From an uncultured Alistipes sp. (GTDB lineage Bacteria; Bacteroidota; Bacteroidia; Bacteroidales; Rikenellaceae): a stretch of DNA of 64,000 nucleotides. Shown here piece by piece: positions 19,438-28,558 of the stretch. The notes under the pieces were generated by a model, which worked only from the letters and a program-made list of their open reading frames with translations, had not been told where the DNA came from and ran no database searches. The stretch is taken from NCBI GenBank assembly GCA_947591475.1, contig CANQDE010000001.1:124001-188000 (forward strand). The letters are read 5' to 3'. Positions within the stretch are counted from its first letter, which is position 1, and each line of letters starts with the position of its first letter. The position numbers and the translations under genes were made by a program.

Positions 19438-20856
19438 ATGCTGCGACAGGCGATGTACGACCGCGAGCTGCACGAGGAGTGTGGGGTTTTCGGCATCTTC
19501 GGGGTGCCGGATGCCGCTTCGTTGACCTATTACGGACTGCACGCGCTGCAGCATCGCGGACAGGAGGGATGCGGCATCGTGAGCGTCGATGCCGACGGCC
19601 GCTTCCATCGGGTGAAGGGCGCCGGACTGGTAACCGAGGTTTTCAGCGGCGACAAATTGTCGGAACTGGCCGGTTCGATGACGATCGGCCATGTGCGTTA
19701 TTCGACGACGGGCGGCAATACGAGCGAGAATATCCAGCCTTTCCTGTTCCGGCACAATTCGGGCGACTTCGCTTTGGCGCATAACGGCAATCTGGTCAAT
19801 TCCACTCAGTTGCGGCAGTATTTGGAGAACAAGGGCAGCCTGTTCCAATCGACGTCGGACAGCGAAATCCTCGCCCATCTGATTAAGAAAGAGACCAAAT
19901 ATCGCGACCGTCCGCGTATTTTCGCCATCATCGACGCGCTGAACATGCTCGAAGGCGCTTTCGCCTTTTTGATTATGACGGCCAACCGCATCTACGCCTG
20001 CCGCGACAAGTACGGATTGCGTCCGTTGTCCATCGGGCGGTTGCGCGACGGCTACGTCGTGTCGAGCGAGACGTGTGCGTTCGACGTGTTGGGGGCCGAG
20101 TTCCTGCGCGACGTCGAGCCGGGCGAAATCGTTACCATCGACGCGCACGGCCTGCGCAGCCGCGACTATTCGCAGTACAAACGGCGGCAGATGTGCGCGA
20201 TGGAGTACGTCTATTTTTCCCGTCCGGACAGCGACATCGAAGGGTGCAACGTTCACGCTTTCCGCAAGGAGACGGGCCGGATTCTGTGGCGCGAAGCACC
20301 TGCCGAGGCGGATATTGTGGTCGGCGTTCCCGATTCGAGCTTGAGTGCCGCGATGGGGTATGCCGAAGCGAGCGGCCTGCCCTATGAAATGGGCCTCATC
20401 AAGAACAAATACATCGGCCGCACGTTCATCCAGCCGTCGCAGGAGTTGCGCGAACGGGGCGTGCGGATGAAACTCTCAGCCGTGCGTACCATTGTGCGGG
20501 GCAAACGCGTCGTGTTGGTCGATGATTCGATTGTGCGCGGTACGACGTCGCGGCGCATCGTGGCGATGTTGCGCGAAGCCGGTGCAACGGCCGTGCATGT
20601 GCGCATCGCCTCGCCGCCGATGACCAATCCCTGCTTCTATGGGGTCGACACGTCGACTTACGACGAATTGATTTCGGCTCACAAAAGCGTCGAGGAGGTC
20701 GGGCAGGAGATCGGCAGCGATTCGTTGGCGTTCCTGTCGAAGGAGGCGTTGTTGCAGGCCGGCGGACGCAGCGAACTGTGTCTGGCCTGCTATACGGGCA
20801 ACTATCCGACCGCGTTGTACCAATCGGTAACGCAGGCGAACAAAGACGATAAGTAA
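19438..20856 (+). CDS. purF: Amidophosphoribosyltransferase
   Basis: Commits PRPP to purine synthesis. 472 residues with an N-terminal Ntn glutaminase and a C-terminal PRTase (VVLVDDSIVRGTTS). The nucleophile Cys15 in EECGVFGIFG follows a propeptide that must be removed. The alternative ATG at 19453 would shorten the propeptide to nine residues. Cys253, Cys399, Cys448 and Cys451 sit where the Bacillus-type enzyme binds a 4Fe-4S cluster, so this should be the oxygen-sensitive Fe-S form (family inference). It starts 1 base after the purC stop. Confidence 0.96.
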   Translation: MLRQAMYDRELHEECGVFGIFGVPDAASLTYYGLHALQHRGQEGCGIVSVDADGRFHRVKGAGLVTEVFSGDKLSELAGSMTIGHVRYSTTGGNTSENIQPFLFRHNSGDFALAHNGNLVNSTQLRQYLENKGSLFQSTSDSEILAHLIKKETKYRDRPRIFAIIDALNMLEGAFAFLIMTANRIYACRDKYGLRPLSIGRLRDGYVVSSETCAFDVLGAEFLRDVEPGEIVTIDAHGLRSRDYSQYKRRQMCAMEYVYFSRPDSDIEGCNVHAFRKETGRILWREAPAEADIVVGVPDSSLSAAMGYAEASGLPYEMGLIKNKYIGRTFIQPSQELRERGVRMKLSAVRTIVRGKRVVLVDDSIVRGTTSRRIVAMLREAGATAVHVRIASPPMTNPCFYGVDTSTYDELISAHKSVEEVGQEIGSDSLAFLSKEALLQAGGRSELCLACYTGNYPTALYQSVTQANKDDK

Positions 20857-20877
20857 CGGATTAACTGGTAGCAATCT

Positions 20878-21903
20878 ATGGCTCAATCTTATGAAAAGGC
20901 CGGCGTGAATTTGGAGGCCGGATACGAAGTGGTGCGCCGCATCAAGAAACATGTGGCGTCGACGGCCCGCGCGGGCGTGATGGGAAACATCGGCGCGTTC
21001 GGCGGCATGTTCGACCTCTCGGCATTGGGATACAAGGAACCTGTGTTGGTGAGCGGTACGGACGGCGTGGGAACCAAACTTAAAATAGCTTTCGTGCTCG
21101 ATAAACACGATACGATCGGCATCGACGCCGTGGCGATGTGCGTCAACGACGTGTTGGCGCAGGGCGCCGAACCGCTCGAATTTCTCGATTACGTGGCGGT
21201 CGGTCGCAACGAACCGCAGAAAATCGAGGCCATCGTCGCCGGTGTCGCCGAGGGATGTCGGCAGGCCGGTTGCGCGCTGGTGGGCGGCGAGACCGCCGAG
21301 ATGCCGGGCATGTATGCCGACGGCGAATACGATATTGCCGGATTCACGGTCGGTGCGGTCGAGAAATCGCAGTTGATCGACGGCTCGAAGGTCTGCACGG
21401 GCGACGTGTTAGTGGGCATCGCATCGAGCGGTGTCCACTCCAACGGTTTCAGCTTGGTGCGTAAAATCATTGCCGACAACGGATTGGACGTGCACCGCTC
21501 CTATCCCGAATTGTCGCACAAGTTGTTGGGCGAGGTGTTGCTGACCCCGACGAAAATTTACGTGAAACAGGTGCTCGAAGTGATCCGCAACTGCGACGTG
21601 CACGGAATCAGCCACATCACGGGCGGCGGGTTCGACGAGAACATTCCCCGCATCCTGCACGAGGGGCAGGGCATCGAGATTGAGGAGGGTTCGTGGGAGA
21701 TTTTGCCCGTTTTCCGCTTCCTCGAAAAGTACGGTAAGGTGCCTCACCGCGAGATGTTCAACATCTTCAACATGGGCATCGGCATGGTCATCGCGTTGAA
21801 TGCCGGCGAGGCGCAGCGGGCCATCGGGTTGTTGGAAGCTGCCGGCGAACGGGCTTCGGTAATCGGTCGGATTACCGATACGCCCGGGGTCGTAATCCGT
21901 TAG
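20878..21903 (+). CDS. purM: Phosphoribosylformylglycinamidine cyclo-ligase (AIR synthetase)
   Basis: Closes the imidazole ring of FGAM to give AIR. 341 residues with the PurM/SelD-type fold: the [13 protein letters not shown] substrate/ATP motif near residues 60-72, [14 protein letters not shown], and [14 protein letters not shown] typical of AIR synthetases. It starts 21 bases after purF and ends 3 bases before purN. Confidence 0.96.
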   Translation: MAQSYEKAGVNLEAGYEVVRRIKKHVASTARAGVMGNIGAFGGMFDLSALGYKEPVLVSGTDGVGTKLKIAFVLDKHDTIGIDAVAMCVNDVLAQGAEPLEFLDYVAVGRNEPQKIEAIVAGVAEGCRQAGCALVGGETAEMPGMYADGEYDIAGFTVGAVEKSQLIDGSKVCTGDVLVGIASSGVHSNGFSLVRKIIADNGLDVHRSYPELSHKLLGEVLLTPTKIYVKQVLEVIRNCDVHGISHITGGGFDENIPRILHEGQGIEIEEGSWEILPVFRFLEKYGKVPHREMFNIFNMGIGMVIALNAGEAQRAIGLLEAAGERASVIGRITDTPGVVIR

Positions 21904-21906
21904 CCG

Positions 21907-22470
21907 ATGCACCGGCTTGCTGTTTTCGCCAGCGGTTGCGGTACGAACTTCGAGGCGATCGCCGACGCTTGCGAACGGGGCGTGCTGGATGCCGAGGTCG
22001 TTCTGCTGGTCTGCGACAAACCCGACGCGAAAGTGGTCGAACGGGCGGCTCGTCATGGGGTCGATACGTTCGTCTTCGCACCGAAAGCGTATGCTTCGAA
22101 GGCTGCCTACGAGCGGGAAATCGTCGCGCGGCTTGATGCGGCAAGAGTGGAGTGGGTCTGTCTGGCCGGTTACATGCGGATCGTGGGCGACGAACTGTTG
22201 CAGGCTTACGGCGGACGAATCATCAATGAGCATCCTTCGTTGTTGCCGGCGTTTCGCGGGGCCCATGCCATCGAACAGGCGTTGGCGTACGGCGTGAAGG
22301 TCTTCGGCGTAACGATTCATTACGTGGATGCCGAATTGGACGGCGGTCGAATCATCGCCCAGCGGGCTTTCCCTTACGAGGGCGGCGACCTCGGCGAATT
22401 GGAGGCGATGATCCATGCGGTGGAACATCCGCTTTATGTGGAAACAATCAAAAAATTGATCGAACGATAA
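21907..22470 (+). CDS. purN: Phosphoribosylglycinamide formyltransferase
   Basis: Transfers formyl from 10-formyl-THF to GAR. 187 residues with the formyltransferase fold and catalytic residues in NEHPSLLPAFRGAHAIEQAL (Asn, His) and VHYVDAELDGGRII-type sequence (Asp). The TAATG junction means its stop codon overlaps the purH start by one base. No purT, the formate-dependent alternative, is seen nearby. Confidence 0.95.
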   Translation: MHRLAVFASGCGTNFEAIADACERGVLDAEVVLLVCDKPDAKVVERAARHGVDTFVFAPKAYASKAAYEREIVARLDAARVEWVCLAGYMRIVGDELLQAYGGRIINEHPSLLPAFRGAHAIEQALAYGVKVFGVTIHYVDAELDGGRIIAQRAFPYEGGDLGELEAMIHAVEHPLYVETIKKLIER

Positions 22471-23999
22471 TGCGAGCTTTAGTCAGTGTAAGCGACAAGA
22501 CGGGCGTAGTCGATTTCGCCCGCGGCCTGCGCGAAGCGGGTTGGGAGATTATCGCTACGGGCGGCACGATGAAGTTGCTGCGCGATAGCGGTGTCGAAGT
22601 GTTGAATATCAGCGAAGTTACGGGCTTCCCCGAAATTTGTGACGGACGTGTCAAGACCCTGCATCCCAAGGTGCACGGTGGTCTGTTGGCCCGCCGCGAC
22701 CTGCCCGAACATGTCGAGGCGTTGCGCGCGAACGGCATCGAATTTATCGATCTGGTTTGCGTGAACCTCTACCCGTTCCGGCAGACGATCGCGCGCGAGG
22801 GGGTAACGATGGACGAGGCGGTCGAGAACATCGACATCGGCGGCCCGTCGATGCTGCGTTCGGCGGCCAAGAACTGGGCCAGCGTAACGGTTGTCTGCGA
22901 CCCGGCGGATTACGGCCGTGTGCTCGACGAAATCCGTGCGGAGGGCGACACGAAGCGCGAAACCCGTCTGCAACTCTCGGCCAAGGCCTATACCCATACG
23001 GCCGAATACGATACGATGATTGCCACCTACATGCGGGCGCAGGCCGGTCTGGAAGAGAAACTTTTTTTGGAGTACACCCTTGCGCAGCCGCTCCGGTACG
23101 GCGAGAATCCGCACCAGTCGGCCAAATTCTACCGCGAGCAGCAGCCCGTGCCTTATTCGCTGGCGTTCGCTCGCCAGCTGAACGGCAAAGAGCTGTCGTA
23201 CAACAACATACAGGATGCCAACGCCGCTTTGTGCATCGTGCGCGAGTTCCGGCAGCCGTTCTGCGTGGGGTTGAAACACATGAATCCGTGCGGTGCGGCC
23301 GTCGGTCGGGATGTCGTCGAGGCATGGACCAAGGCTTACGAAGCCGACAAGGTGTCGATTTTCGGCGGCATCGTGGCGACCAACTGCACCGTAACCCGCG
23401 AGGTGGCCGAGTTGATGAAGCCCATCTTCTTGGAAATCATCATGGCGCCGAAGTTCGATGCGGATGCGTTGGAGGTGCTGCGCACCAAGAAGAATTTGCG
23501 GCTGTTGGAGGTGCCGATGGACGATGCGGCGGGCGACGTGCGGCAGTACGTGAGCGTCAACGGCGGTCTGTTGGTGCAGGATTTGGATACTACGACGCGC
23601 CCCGTTTCGGTCGATATGTGCGTTACGGAGCGGCAGCCTGCTACACAGGCGATGGAGGATCTGAATTTCGGCTGGCGCATTGTGAAACACGTGAAATCGA
23701 ACGCAATCGTCGTCGTGAAGGAGGGTCGGACGTTGGGCGTCGGTGCCGGTCAGATGAACCGCATCGGTTCGGCGGAAATCGCGCTGCATCAGGCCCATCT
23801 GTCGGGGCATACCGAAGGATTGGTGCTGGCTTCGGACGGATTTTTCCCGTTCGACGACTGCGTAACGTTGGCCGGCGAGTTCGGCGTTACGGCGATCGTT
23901 CAGCCGGGCGGCTCGGTGCGCGACGAGGATTCGATCCGCAAGGCCAACGAGCTGGGAATCGCCATGTTGTTCACGGGCGAACGCCATTTCAAACATTGA
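22470..23999 (+). CDS. purH: Bifunctional AICAR transformylase / IMP cyclohydrolase
   Basis: Last two steps to IMP. 509 residues, the usual length. The N-terminal MGS-like cyclohydrolase domain is marked by SVSDKTGVVDFARGL and TVKTLHPKVHGG-like sequence. The C-terminal transformylase contains the Lys-His pair in GLKHMNPCGAA and ends FTGERHFKH. The start codon overlaps the purN stop by one base. Confidence 0.97.
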   Translation: MRALVSVSDKTGVVDFARGLREAGWEIIATGGTMKLLRDSGVEVLNISEVTGFPEICDGRVKTLHPKVHGGLLARRDLPEHVEALRANGIEFIDLVCVNLYPFRQTIAREGVTMDEAVENIDIGGPSMLRSAAKNWASVTVVCDPADYGRVLDEIRAEGDTKRETRLQLSAKAYTHTAEYDTMIATYMRAQAGLEEKLFLEYTLAQPLRYGENPHQSAKFYREQQPVPYSLAFARQLNGKELSYNNIQDANAALCIVREFRQPFCVGLKHMNPCGAAVGRDVVEAWTKAYEADKVSIFGGIVATNCTVTREVAELMKPIFLEIIMAPKFDADALEVLRTKKNLRLLEVPMDDAAGDVRQYVSVNGGLLVQDLDTTTRPVSVDMCVTERQPATQAMEDLNFGWRIVKHVKSNAIVVVKEGRTLGVGAGQMNRIGSAEIALHQAHLSGHTEGLVLASDGFFPFDDCVTLAGEFGVTAIVQPGGSVRDEDSIRKANELGIAMLFTGERHFKH

Positions 24000-24008
24000 T
24001 CGAATAGC

Positions 24009-25262
24009 ATGCGTATGAACGTTTTGGTAGTGGGTTCGGGCGGCCGCGAGCATGCCATTGTCGACGCCTTGACGCGGTCGGCGCAGGTCGAAAAAATCTA
24101 TTGTGCCCCGGGCAATGCCGGTATCGCGCGGCAGGCCGAATGCGTGGCGATTCGCGAAACCGAGGTCGAGCGGTTGCTCGATTTCGCTCGGACGAAGCAC
24201 ATCGGTTTGACGGTCGTGGGGCCTGAAGCGGCTTTGGCCGTGGGCATTGTCGATGCGTTCCGGTCGGCCGGATTGCGGATTTTTGGCCCGACGAAGGCCG
24301 CCGCCCGTATCGAGACCTCCAAGGAGTTTGCCAAGGAGTTGATGACCCGTTACGGAATCCCGACGGCGGCCTATCGTAGCTTCGGCGATTACGAACAGGC
24401 GCATGCCTATGTCGTCGAGCAGGGGGCTCCGATCGTGTTGAAGTACGACGGGCTGGCTGCCGGCAAAGGGGTCGTGGTCGCTCGGACGTTGAAGGAGGCC
24501 GATGCCGCCTTGCGCGACATGCTGTTGGATGACAAATACGGCGCGGGGCGCGTGGTCGTCGAGGAGTGTCTGACCGGCCCCGAATTTTCGTTCATGTGCT
24601 TCGTCTCCGGTCGCAACGTGTGGCCGATGGTCTTGGCGCAGGATCACAAACGGGCCTACGACGGCGACGAGGGGCCCAATACGGGTGGTATGGGCGCCTA
24701 TTCGCCGCTGCCGTTCATCACGCCCGAGGACGAACGCTTCGCCTTGGAGCGGATCATGCAGCCGACGGCTGCGGCGATGGTTGCCGAGGGTACGCCTTTT
24801 ACGGGGGTGCTTTACGGCGGATTGATGAAAACGCCGCAGGGCATCAAGGTGATCGAGTTCAACGCCCGCTTCGGCGATCCCGAGACCGAGGTCGTCTTGC
24901 CGCGGTTGGCTTCGGACATCGTGGATATTTTCTGCGCTGTGGCTGATGGCGGCGACGCGACGTTGCGGTGGCACGATTGCGCGACATTGGGCATTGTGCT
25001 GGCAACGGAGGGTTATCCGAATGCTTACGAAAAAGGATTCGAAATCAAGGGTTTGGATGCCATCGAAGGGACGGTCTACCACATGGGAACCCGTGCCGAC
25101 GGCGACCGCGTGCTGACCGCAGGCGGCCGCGTGTTGTTCGTGCTGGGCCGAGGTGAGAATCTGGCCGAAGCCCGAGCAGCGGCTTTGCGCGATGTCGAGC
25201 GCATCGATTGCGGGCATCTGTTCCACCGCACCGACATCGGTTGGCAGGCGTTGAATCAATAA
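24009..25262 (+). CDS. purD: Phosphoribosylamine-glycine ligase (GAR synthetase)
   Basis: An ATP-grasp ligase that joins phosphoribosylamine and glycine. 417 residues with the N-terminal VVGSGGREHAI signature, the VKYDGLAAGKGVVV-like ATP-binding strand, and the ATP-grasp metal site in FNARFGDPETEVVLPRL. A second ATG at 24015 is an equally possible start. It follows purH by 9 bases and precedes folD by 10. Confidence 0.97.
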   Translation: MRMNVLVVGSGGREHAIVDALTRSAQVEKIYCAPGNAGIARQAECVAIRETEVERLLDFARTKHIGLTVVGPEAALAVGIVDAFRSAGLRIFGPTKAAARIETSKEFAKELMTRYGIPTAAYRSFGDYEQAHAYVVEQGAPIVLKYDGLAAGKGVVVARTLKEADAALRDMLLDDKYGAGRVVVEECLTGPEFSFMCFVSGRNVWPMVLAQDHKRAYDGDEGPNTGGMGAYSPLPFITPEDERFALERIMQPTAAAMVAEGTPFTGVLYGGLMKTPQGIKVIEFNARFGDPETEVVLPRLASDIVDIFCAVADGGDATLRWHDCATLGIVLATEGYPNAYEKGFEIKGLDAIEGTVYHMGTRADGDRVLTAGGRVLFVLGRGENLAEARAAALRDVERIDCGHLFHRTDIGWQALNQ

Positions 25263-25272
25263 AACGGAAGGT

Positions 25273-26148
25273 ATGGCGAAAATCATCAGCGGTAAGGAGT
25301 TGTCGGCTCGTCTGAAGGCCGAAATGGCGGCACAGGTCGCTGCATTTCCCGAAAAATACGGCAGGGTTCCCCATTTGGCGGTCATCCTCGTGGGGGATGA
25401 TCCGGCGAGCGTGAGTTATGTAACCGGCAAGGCGAAGGCGTCGGTCGAAGTGGGCATCCGGAATACGACGATTCGGCGTCCCGAGACGATTACGGAGACG
25501 GAATTGCTCGAATTGATTGCCGGACTGAATGCCGATCCGGAGGTGGACGGCATCTTGGTGCAGTTGCCTTTGCCGAAGCACATCGACACGGATCGGGTGA
25601 TTGCCGCTATCGATCGGTCGAAGGATGTCGATGGATTCCATCCGTTGAATGTCGCGGCTTTGTGGCAGAAACAGCCTTGCACGCTGCCATGCACGCCGAA
25701 AGGAATTTTGCGGATGCTGTGGGCGGCCGGCGTCGAACTCGAAGGGCGGCAGGCCGTGGTGGTCGGCCGCAGCAACATCGTGGGGCTGCCCGTGTCGAAG
25801 TTGTTGCTGGATGCGAATGCGACGGTTACGATGGCCCATAGCCGCACGTCCGACCTCGGTGCCGTAACGCGGCAGGCCGATATTTTGGTCGTGGCTGTGG
25901 GGCGTTCGAAATTTATCAAGGGCGATATGGTGCGCGAAGGCGCTGTCGTGATCGACGTGGGGGTCAATCGCGATCCCGAGACGGGCCGGTTGTGCGGCGA
26001 CGTGGATTTTGCGGTGGTGGAGCCCAAGGCATCGGTCATCACGCCGGTGCCGGGCGGCGTCGGGCCGATGACCATCTGCTGCTTGATGGAGAACACGATC
26101 GAGTGTTTCCTAAACCGGCACGAAGCCGATGCGGCTTTGAAGAAATAA
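25273..26148 (+). CDS. folD: Methylene-THF dehydrogenase / methenyl-THF cyclohydrolase
   Basis: Bifunctional NADP enzyme that makes 10-formyl-THF, the one-carbon donor for PurN and PurH just upstream. 291 residues. The substrate/catalytic region has Tyr-x3-Lys in SYVTGKAKA. DGILVQLPLPKHID and the dinucleotide-binding VVGRSNIVGLPVSKLL are family signatures. Ten-base spacing to purD supports cotranscription. It ends the uninterrupted plus-strand supercluster. Confidence 0.97.
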   Translation: MAKIISGKELSARLKAEMAAQVAAFPEKYGRVPHLAVILVGDDPASVSYVTGKAKASVEVGIRNTTIRRPETITETELLELIAGLNADPEVDGILVQLPLPKHIDTDRVIAAIDRSKDVDGFHPLNVAALWQKQPCTLPCTPKGILRMLWAAGVELEGRQAVVVGRSNIVGLPVSKLLLDANATVTMAHSRTSDLGAVTRQADILVVAVGRSKFIKGDMVREGAVVIDVGVNRDPETGRLCGDVDFAVVEPKASVITPVPGGVGPMTICCLMENTIECFLNRHEADAALKK

Positions 26149-26159
26149 AGCAATTTTAT

Positions 26160-26372
26160 ACTTCCATGTACAGACGGTCCGGAAACTCGGTTCGTTTCGA
26201 TTACCCGACCGAAGCCCCCGCCAAGGCGGGGGTTTGCGGAACAAGTTCCGCTTCTGCTGTGGCGGCTCGGCAATCTGAACAAGTTCGATTGCGCTCGCCT
26301 GCGGCCGCAGTTGGCGGTGGATCAAAACTGCATACGCGGCCAATGGCCGCGAGGAACGGCGGGTGGATTTGA
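26160..26372 (+). repeat. Family A intergenic repeat, copy 4, with internal insertion
   Basis: Invariant hairpin CCCCCGCC-AA-GGCGGGGG at about 26215-26232 and second stem GCGGCC-AAT-GGCCGC at 26336-26350. The two parts are separated by roughly 80 extra bases (about 26237-26315) not present in other copies, including GCGGAAC-AA-GTTCCGC. After the extra DNA the normal GGATCAAAACTGCATAC linker resumes. The left flank TCCATGTACAGACGGTCC resembles that of copy 5. Confidence 0.8.
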
Positions 26373-26426
26373 AAATTTGGGTCGAAGAAAGCCAGCACAT
26401 GAAATAGTTGCGAGAGATAAAATCGA

Positions 26427-26451
26427 GGGGGCTTGCTTGGGCCCCCTTTTT
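26427..26451 (+). terminator. Intrinsic terminator after folD
   Basis: Stem GGGGGC (26427-26432) with GCCCCC (26441-26446), then five T. Flanking AATCGA and TCGATT extend the pairing. It closes the plus-strand supercluster and faces the convergent minus-strand gene ending at 26484. Confidence 0.75.
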
Positions 26452-26483
26452 CGATTTAGCACCGCTCAAAAAGCGGCATACGG

Positions 26484-27797
26484 TCAATCCATTTGCAACG
26501 GATCGTTGTTCCATTCGTTGCCGCCGTCGCGATAGATGAACGGACGGGGATCGCCGAACTGCTTGGCTACCAAATAACTATCGTATAGGCAGATGCCGTT
26601 TGCGGAGCGTTCGGCCAAGCTGAATGCGATGACTGACGGATGGCGTTTCGAGGTGTGGTAGCTGTCTTCGATTCGTTCGATGAAACAGGAGCGCCATTGC
26701 GGGTCGTTCGACGGATTTTCCCCCTTGCGGCGGGATGGGCCGCTTTTGCTCGTGTCGATGGGGGCCTGCGCAATGACGAACATGCCCATGCGGTCGCAAT
26801 CGTCGTAAAGCTCCGGCCGCACGCTCCCTGCTTTTAGTTTCAGCACGTTGAACCCTTTTTCGCGCAATGCGGCGATTTCGTCCGTCCCGATTGTAGGTGA
26901 TACTTCGCAGGCCCGCAGCGTCGTTTCCGCTCCGTTGAGGCGCATCCGACCCTCCCGATCGACCTTGATTTCGCGGAATCCCATCGGCAGTTCTATGTAT
27001 TCGACGTAGCGTCCTTCGTGCTGGGTTTTCAGCCGCAACGTGCACAGAACGGGATGCGTCGGGCTCCAAAGCAGGGTGTCGGGCAGGGTGGCGAGGAATC
27101 GGATCGTGTCCTCCCGACGCATGTCGAGCGTAATCGACTGCTTGCCGCCGGCGATGCGTCCGCCGGCCGGATTCAGCAATTCGTAGTGGATTTGCGAGGT
27201 GCGCGGGTTGAGGGCGCCGCTCTTTATGACGAGGCCGATTTCCGCAATCGCCGCGCCGGTTTCGTTCAGTTTCGTACGGACGACGATGTCGCGGAGGTGC
27301 AGGGTCGGTTGGGTCATCACCCATGCCCGTCCGATTTGCGGCTCCGTCTCGGTGCGCCAGCTCTCCACCGGAGCCGTTTCGGAGGCTTTTTTCAGCCGGA
27401 TTTCGATCGTGTTGTGCCCCTCGTGCGTCCATCGGGTGATGTTGAACTCAGCAGGTAGACATGGATTGTTGTTGACTGCCGCCTGCCGCCCGTTGACGCG
27501 GACTTCATAGGCCGCAGAGGCAGCGTCGAGGTGGAAATAGACCTGCCGATTGATCCAACTGAACGGTACGGTGAACGGGATGCTGAACGATTCGCCTTCG
27601 TGCGACCATTCGGTCAGATTCCGCAGATAGCGGTTGTCGGTCGTTGCGGCGGCCGTCGCCTCTTCCTGAGTGGGATAGACGCGCAGTTCGCTGCGAGGGC
27701 GTTCGCGTCCGATGGAGCGGGCCGGTTGGGCTTGCAGGGTCGGAGCGCACGCCATGACGCATGAAAAAAGGAGGATGAATACCGAAATCCTTCGCAT
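26484..27797 (-). CDS. GH2-like exported protein, short and probably catalytically inactive
   Basis: 437 residues from the Met that begins an export signal (MRRISVFILLFSCVMACAP; cleavage by signal peptidase I or II is unclear). A sugar-binding jelly-roll domain, an Ig-like domain and the start of a GH2 TIM barrel are recognisable (WSHEGESFSIPFTVP; PMGFREIKVDREGRMRLNG). At the GH2 acid/base position the usual HPS-x3-SLGNE-x2-NG reads HPSVIAFSLAERSANG, so the Asn-Glu pair is replaced by Glu-Arg. The protein ends soon after, without the region that carries the nucleophile. It may be a carbohydrate-binding pseudoenzyme or a decaying gene; the frame is intact, which favours the former. Confidence 0.75.
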   Translation of the reverse strand: MRRISVFILLFSCVMACAPTLQAQPARSIGRERPRSELRVYPTQEEATAAATTDNRYLRNLTEWSHEGESFSIPFTVPFSWINRQVYFHLDAASAAYEVRVNGRQAAVNNNPCLPAEFNITRWTHEGHNTIEIRLKKASETAPVESWRTETEPQIGRAWVMTQPTLHLRDIVVRTKLNETGAAIAEIGLVIKSGALNPRTSQIHYELLNPAGGRIAGGKQSITLDMRREDTIRFLATLPDTLLWSPTHPVLCTLRLKTQHEGRYVEYIELPMGFREIKVDREGRMRLNGAETTLRACEVSPTIGTDEIAALREKGFNVLKLKAGSVRPELYDDCDRMGMFVIAQAPIDTSKSGPSRRKGENPSNDPQWRSCFIERIEDSYHTSKRHPSVIAFSLAERSANGICLYDSYLVAKQFGDPRPFIYRDGGNEWNNDPLQMD

Positions 27798-27834
27798 AAT
27801 TCCGTATATTTGTTGTGCGATTAGAACCATGTAC

Positions 27835-27995
27835 CGACGATTTTACTCGTATGCCCGAATCTGCCCCTCGGTGCTCGCCGCCTGCGGCGTCGTATGCAGT
27901 TTTTACCCACCCCCGCACCCCCGCCTTGGCGGGGGCTTCGGTCGGGGAGCCGAATCGAAACGAGTTTTAAGACCGTTGTTACATGGATGTATCTA
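27835..27995 (-). repeat. Family A intergenic repeat, copy 5
   Basis: Read on the minus strand: invariant hairpin CCCCCGCC-AA-GGCGGGGG (27919-27936), linker TGCGGGGGTGGGTAAAAACT, second stem around GCCG-CAGG-CGGC (about 27877-27890), then GCGAGCACCGAGGGGCAGATTC. It lies upstream of the GH2-like gene. A TAACTTTG box on the minus strand near 28010-28017 could start a transcript through it (no convincing -33). Confidence 0.85.
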
Positions 27996-28040
27996 ATTGC
28001 CTATTTGTCGTTCAAAGTTACATAAAATTTTCCGATCCGC

Positions 28041-28493
28041 ATGCACCGATTGCCCGAACTTCGTTTTCCGCCCATTCGTTTGCGTGCCCGTGAGCAGGGC
28101 GGGCAGGTCGAAATATGGGATGCCTTGCGGAACACCTATCTCGTACTGACGCCCGAGGAGTGGGTGCGGCAGCATCTGATCGCCTATTTGGTTTCGCATT
28201 GCGGCGTACCGGCCTTGCGCATCGTGCAGGAGTACCCCGTACTGCTTAACGGGCAGTCGCAACGGGCCGATGTGGTGGTGGTGGACGATGCGGCGAAACC
28301 GCTGCTGCTGGCCGAATGCAAGGCCCCCGATGTCGTGATCGACCGATCGACCTTCGGGCAGGCCGTACGCTACAATTCGGTGCTCGGCGCCCGTTATATC
28401 GTATTGACCAACGGTTTGAAACACTATTGCTGCGAGCGGCGCGACGATAAGTACGTTCCGCTGACCGGCTTTCCGGATTTTTCGCAAAGATAA
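28041..28493 (+). CDS. HsdR N-terminal-domain protein (PD-(D/E)xK nuclease fold), orphan
   Basis: 150 residues matching the N-terminal domain of type I restriction R subunits and free-standing Bacteroidota homologues. The nuclease-fold core is visible: an Asp in SQRADVVVVDD, then the ECK motif in LLLAECKAPD, and a later conserved Gln in FGQAVRYNSVL. There is no helicase domain and no hsdM or hsdS nearby, so it is not a working type I restriction system. It is probably a stand-alone nuclease-like housekeeping protein of unknown role, alone between two minus-strand blocks. Confidence 0.8.
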   Translation: MHRLPELRFPPIRLRAREQGGQVEIWDALRNTYLVLTPEEWVRQHLIAYLVSHCGVPALRIVQEYPVLLNGQSQRADVVVVDDAAKPLLLAECKAPDVVIDRSTFGQAVRYNSVLGARYIVLTNGLKHYCCERRDDKYVPLTGFPDFSQR

Positions 28494-28558
28494 TCGCGCT
28501 TCGAAGCCTGCGCGCGAATTGAAACTCCGATCGGGTGGCCGCCCGAAGTCGAGCGCTG

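Noticed and set aside
22479..25385. A 968-codon open frame antisense to purH and purD
   Set aside because: Same cause: both plus-strand genes are complete and canonical, and the antisense translation is low-complexity and Arg/His-rich.
28041..28493. Remnant of a type I restriction-modification system
   Set aside because: The gene is a complete single-domain protein with no hsdM or hsdS fragment nearby, and its GC content and codon use match its neighbours.
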